This document shows positions 60,698 through 64,000 of a stretch of 64,000 nucleotides of DNA, piece by piece. Numbering within the stretch: position 1 is the stretch's first letter; every line of letters starts with the position of its first letter. Made by a program: the position numbers and the translations under genes. The notes below the pieces were generated by a model. The model did not search any database. It worked only from the letters and a program-made list of their open reading frames with translations, and had not been told where the DNA came from. Source of the DNA: Sesamum alatum (lineage: Eukaryota; Streptophyta; Magnoliopsida; Lamiales; Pedaliaceae); assembly GCA_034509735.1 (NCBI GenBank), contig JACGWO010000006.1, positions 2,061,001 to 2,125,000 of the forward strand, written 5' to 3'.

Positions 60698-62527
60698 ATG
60701 GCTTATCCTTACTATTCTCCTCCGCCACCATCCCCGCCGCCGCCATCTCCGCCGTGCGACACTCCTCCTCCACCACCCCCACCACCTCCTCCTCCTCCAT
60801 GCAACCCTTCTCCCCCACCACCTCCGCCACATTCTCCACACTGCCACCACAAAGAACACTGTGGTCACTATCACCCACCCAGCGGCGCTTCTCCGCCAAC
60901 ACCTACGGGGAGTCCTGTAACACCACCAACTCCTCCGCCGTCATCTCATCACCCACTAAAACCTCCCAGCCCCGCCGTGCCACCTAAAACACCACCAGCT
61001 GTCCCGAGTGCTCCACCCAAAACGCCGTCAAAACCACCATGCAATAACCCACCGTCACCAGCACCGAAACCTAGTGTTCCTGTGAAGCCACCAAAGCCGG
61101 AAACGCCTGCTCATCCACCAAAACGGCCGCCAGTCAGTCCGGTTGCGCCACCAAAACCGCCGCCGAAATCACCGTATCAGCCGCCACCACCACCAGCAGA
61201 AAAACCTGGTGTTCCTACAAAGCCACCGAAGCCTGAAACACCTGCTCATCCACCTAAAACACCACCATATCCACCAAAGACACCACCAGGTGGCCCGACT
61301 ACGCCGCCAGGATCACCATGTGTTCCTGTAACGCCACCAAAGCCGGAAGCACCTGCCCCCCATCCACCAAAAACACCACCGAGTGGCCCGGCTGCGCCGC
61401 CACGGGGATCAAATTATCCACCATTACCTGCACCGGGACCTGGTGTACCGGTAAAACCACCAACGCCAGAAACACCTGCTTATCCACCGAAAACACCACC
61501 ACGTGGCCCGGCTGCACCACCAAAATCGCCGCCTGGATCACCAAACGTCTATCCACCATCACCAGCATCGAAACCTGGTGGTCCTGTCAAGCCACCAACG
61601 CCGGAAACACCTGCTTATCCACCAAAAACGCCGCCAGGATCACCAAATTATCCTCCGTCGCCAGCAGAAAAACCTGCAGCTCCTGAAAAGCCACCGAAGC
61701 CAGAAACGCCTGCTTATCCACCAAAAACACCACCAGGTGGCCCGGCTGCGCCACCAAAACCGCCGCCAGGATCACCAAATCATCCACCTTCGCCAGCAGA
61801 AAAACCTGGAGCTCCTGAAAAGCCCCCGAGTAAGCCAGAAACACCTGCTTATCCACCAAAAACACCACCAAGTGGCCCGGCTGCGCCACCAAAACCGACG
61901 CCAGGATCACCAAATTATCCACCGTCGCCAGCAGAAAAGCCTGGCGCTCCGGGAAAGCCACCAAAGCCGGAAACACCTGCTTATCCACCACAAACACCAC
62001 CACGTGGCCCGGCTGCGCCACCAAAATCACCGCCAGGATCACCAAATTATCCACCGGAGACACCTGCTTATCCGCCATATTATCCATATCCACCAACCAA
62101 GCCAGGAGCTCCATCATATCCTCCTGCATATGATCATTACCCACCATTACCTCCATCGACATTCTCTCCACCAACTCCCAACACCCTCACCCCATTTTCA
62201 CCACCGTCTAACACTCTTGTCACGCCGCCTCCCAGCGGCGGCGGAGGCGGGAACAACCACACTACCATAATCGCAGTTTGCGTTTCTTTGGGTGGCTTGT
62301 TCTTCCTCGCATTCCTTGCAGTTGGCCTCTTCTGCTTAGCCAAGAAAAGAAAGAAGCCTATCATGGTTCCAGCAGCAGCTGCAGCATGTGAACCTGAAGA
62401 AGGTTCCGGACATCATGGTGGAGCAATTGGCGGCGCCGCCGTCCCGGGACATGGTTATGGAGGTGGAGAAATCAGTGCAGCGGGCGGAGGGATGCATGGT
62501 GGGCCACCTTCTCATGGAAATTACTAG
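60698..62527 (+). CDS. Proline-rich single-pass membrane protein, TED6/TED7-like
   Basis: Intronless frame of 609 residues. The start is set at AAAATGGCT (60698), the best context and the family-like MAYPYYSPPPPSPPPPSPP; an in-frame ATG at 60671 would add nine residues. Residues ~6-50 are poly-Pro (SPPPP and longer), then a His/Cys patch (CHHKEHCGHYH). Residues ~130-460 hold about nine copies of a 30-45-residue repeat around PETPAYPPKTPPxGPAAPP, KPPPGSPNYPPSPAEKPG. A Gly-rich linker precedes one hydrophobic segment (about 523-549; IIAVCVSLGGLFFLAFLAVG) followed by KKRKKP, and a Gly/His-rich tail of ~50 residues. There is no signal peptide. This layout, Pro-rich N-part plus one membrane helix and basic stop, is that of TED6/TED7, which assist secondary-wall cellulose synthesis in vessel elements. 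A generic extensin-like membrane protein is the alternative. A kinase domain is absent, so it is not a PERK. Confidence 0.75.
   Translation: MAYPYYSPPPPSPPPPSPPCDTPPPPPPPPPPPPCNPSPPPPPPHSPHCHHKEHCGHYHPPSGASPPTPTGSPVTPPTPPPSSHHPLKPPSPAVPPKTPPAVPSAPPKTPSKPPCNNPPSPAPKPSVPVKPPKPETPAHPPKRPPVSPVAPPKPPPKSPYQPPPPPAEKPGVPTKPPKPETPAHPPKTPPYPPKTPPGGPTTPPGSPCVPVTPPKPEAPAPHPPKTPPSGPAAPPRGSNYPPLPAPGPGVPVKPPTPETPAYPPKTPPRGPAAPPKSPPGSPNVYPPSPASKPGGPVKPPTPETPAYPPKTPPGSPNYPPSPAEKPAAPEKPPKPETPAYPPKTPPGGPAAPPKPPPGSPNHPPSPAEKPGAPEKPPSKPETPAYPPKTPPSGPAAPPKPTPGSPNYPPSPAEKPGAPGKPPKPETPAYPPQTPPRGPAAPPKSPPGSPNYPPETPAYPPYYPYPPTKPGAPSYPPAYDHYPPLPPSTFSPPTPNTLTPFSPPSNTLVTPPPSGGGGGNNHTTIIAVCVSLGGLFFLAFLAVGLFCLAKKRKKPIMVPAAAAACEPEEGSGHHGGAIGGAAVPGHGYGGGEISAAGGGMHGGPPSHGNY
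61095..62095 (+). repeat. In-frame tandem repeats encoding the PETPA(Y/H)PP units
   Basis: Units are anchored on CCxGAAACxCCTGCTxATCCACC at about 61098, 61231, 61343, 61468, 61603, 61702, 61840, 61970 and 62056. Unit length varies by whole codons. Confidence 0.8.
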
Positions 62528-62691
62528 TCAATAAGATCTAAATTAAATTGTTTACACCGAAAATTAGCTCCAAATCATGCCTTTGTTTTTTTTATACAAT
62601 TATAATTGTGGTGACTCTGTATTGTTTGATCAGTGAATTTGTGATGTGACTTGCGTGGATGAATTCAAATATTATTTTTTATTTGTTTCGA

Positions 62692-62697
62692 AATAAA
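62692..62697 (+). terminator. Poly(A) signal AATAAA
   Basis: Lies 165 bases after the stop codon of the proline-rich protein gene, in a T-rich 3' region. Confidence 0.55.
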
Positions 62698-62744
62698 GAT
62701 TGCATTATTTATGATATTGTTGGAATATTCATTTAATTTTTGTA

Positions 62745-63215
62745 GTGTAAATTAGAGCAAAATTTCCTAAAGTTTGAGTGTAACATCATTGTTTTGAAAA
62801 ATTACAAATACAATTTATCAAATAAAAAATAATTAATATGTATTTCCTAAACGGTGAGGTGGAAAATATTATTTTATCCTTACTAATACTTTTTGGAAAA
62901 AAAAAGCTTAAGAAAACATAAAAAAAAAAGTTTGAGGATGAGTAATGTAGATAATACATAGGGTATATATTAATTCATAAAAGTATTTTAAAATTTTCTA
63001 AAATATATATAAAATTATAATTTATAATTAAAATATATATTTTGATCAGTTCACTATAAAAAATTGAATAAAAACCTAACGAAAACTAATGGAATGAGCT
63101 CATCGTCAGACGGACGTTAAATTGAAGGGAGTATTTGTAATTTTCTCAAACAACGAAAAAATATTTAAAATTATACTAAATTTAATGAGAGATGAATGTA
63201 ATTTACCAATTTCTT
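62745..63215. repeat. Degraded FB1 foldback copy
   Basis: GTAAATTAGAGCAAAATTTCC, TGATCAGTTCACTATAAAA, GGGAGTATTTGTAATTTTCTC and the right end GATGAATGTAATTTACC keep FB1 order. Confidence 0.45.
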
Positions 63216-64000
63216 GTACTAACCTAAAGTCCATCCCGTGTAAAATAAAACTTTCATTTCTCACTATAGTTGGAAACGATGGACTTCAACTTTTATCACG
63301 AATTTTCGTATACCAAATTCTTAATATATATACAATCAAATATTTTTCTTATTCTCTTAATATAGTAAAATTATGGTATTTAATTATTTGGATAAAATTA
63401 GACGATGGCAAATAGTTATTCTCAATTTTTTGAATGTATTATTATATTTATTATATAATTAATTTGATTTAAAATACATATATATGACATTATAATATAC
63501 TTGTTATGAGTAGTTCGAGTACTCCACACGAATATGATTTGGACTGAAGTTTCTCAAATGGAAGTTGATAAGTATTAATTTGGCCATTGCTCTTTGATAT
63601 ATGTATGTTTTTCGAGGTAAAAGCAATAAATTATTATTATTTAAGATAAATTGATTATAATAATTAAGTCTTGTTGAATGTTAATTTAACACAGACAACT
63701 ACAACAATCATATACGTACTGATCAATAATATCCGATAAATATTTGGCCATTGCACTTGTGATATTTAGGCACTATTAATGTTAATAAAAGAGAATAGCG
63801 ACAAGTACATCGAAGTATTTTTTTGAGTAAATCAATTACAATAATATCATATATTTTAATTATTAACGATCAATAAATCAATTATTAATGTTAATTATTT
63901 ATAACTAACTAATAATTATTATCACAATAAAAATAATTAATATTACAACAGACCAAAATTCAAACATTGATGGAACTCAAGACGAAATTTGCCAGTTAAA
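63216..64000. other. Intergenic, no gene seen
   Basis: AT-rich to the window edge. A stretch at 63480-63560 weakly resembles the dispersed palindromic repeat. Confidence 0.5.

Noticed and set aside
61587..62174. 195-codon minus-strand frame, and several plus-strand frames within 60580-62270
   Set aside because: Shadows of the proline-repeat codons. Their regular sequence only reflects the repeats of the real gene.
1..64000. CRISPR array, operon-like cluster, rRNA or organelle insert
   Set aside because: None seen. The direct repeats present are transposon, tandem or microsatellite types, and the genes have unrelated functions.

Overview
This is a stretch of a nuclear plant genome, very AT-rich between genes. 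The genes have spliced GT-AG exons, CT/GA-rich 5' leaders, plant-only gene families (LBD, QWRF, NPY/NPH3, proline-rich wall protein) and a dense cover of LTR, MITE and SINE-type repeats. The protein types point to a eudicot. A Lamiales-like asterid is only a guess from the style of the repeats.

Six protein-coding genes are supported. From left to right they are: a QWRF-motif microtubule-associated protein (5262-8995, +, 6 coding exons); a class II LBD transcription factor of the LBD37/38/39 type (14589-15343, -, 2 exons); the exocyst subunit SEC10 (29977-39733, -, 24 coding exons plus a 5'UTR intron reaching about 41299); an NPY-type BTB-NPH3 protein (43678-46491, -, 4 exons); the TFIIA gamma subunit (51304-53246, -, 3 exons); and a proline-rich membrane protein resembling TED6/TED7 (60698-62527, +, 1 exon). 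I rebuilt all exon borders by hand from reading frame and splice signals. Every joint keeps frame and agrees with the family sequences as I know them. The genes do not form a functional cluster; this is ordinary gene neighbourhood order.

The rest is mostly mobile-element debris. At 21077-29349 lies a complete but dead Ty1/Copia retrotransposon on the minus strand, with a perfect 5-bp target duplication (ATATT) and an initiator-Met tRNA primer site. Its integrase region carries a 2.3-kb solo LTR of another family (24422-26736, duplication GTGTG). The Copia element itself sits inside an older foldback element, so three insertion layers can be read. Many short foldback (MITE-like) elements belong to at least five sequence families. 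Most begin GGG..TAA and end TTA..CCC, and seven show clear or near-exact 9- to 10-bp target duplications, which points to Mutator-like mobilisation. A tRNA-derived SINE with a 16-bp duplication (41949-42204), a CACTA-type MITE (48466-48793) and a possible MITE in the last SEC10 intron (30132-30329) are also visible.

I did not find a new biochemical system. The most informative observations are the shared 9-bp duplication pattern across the foldback families, their repeated nesting, an internal empty site at 1735-2665 that proves one insertion, and the expanded proline-rich repeat protein at the right end.
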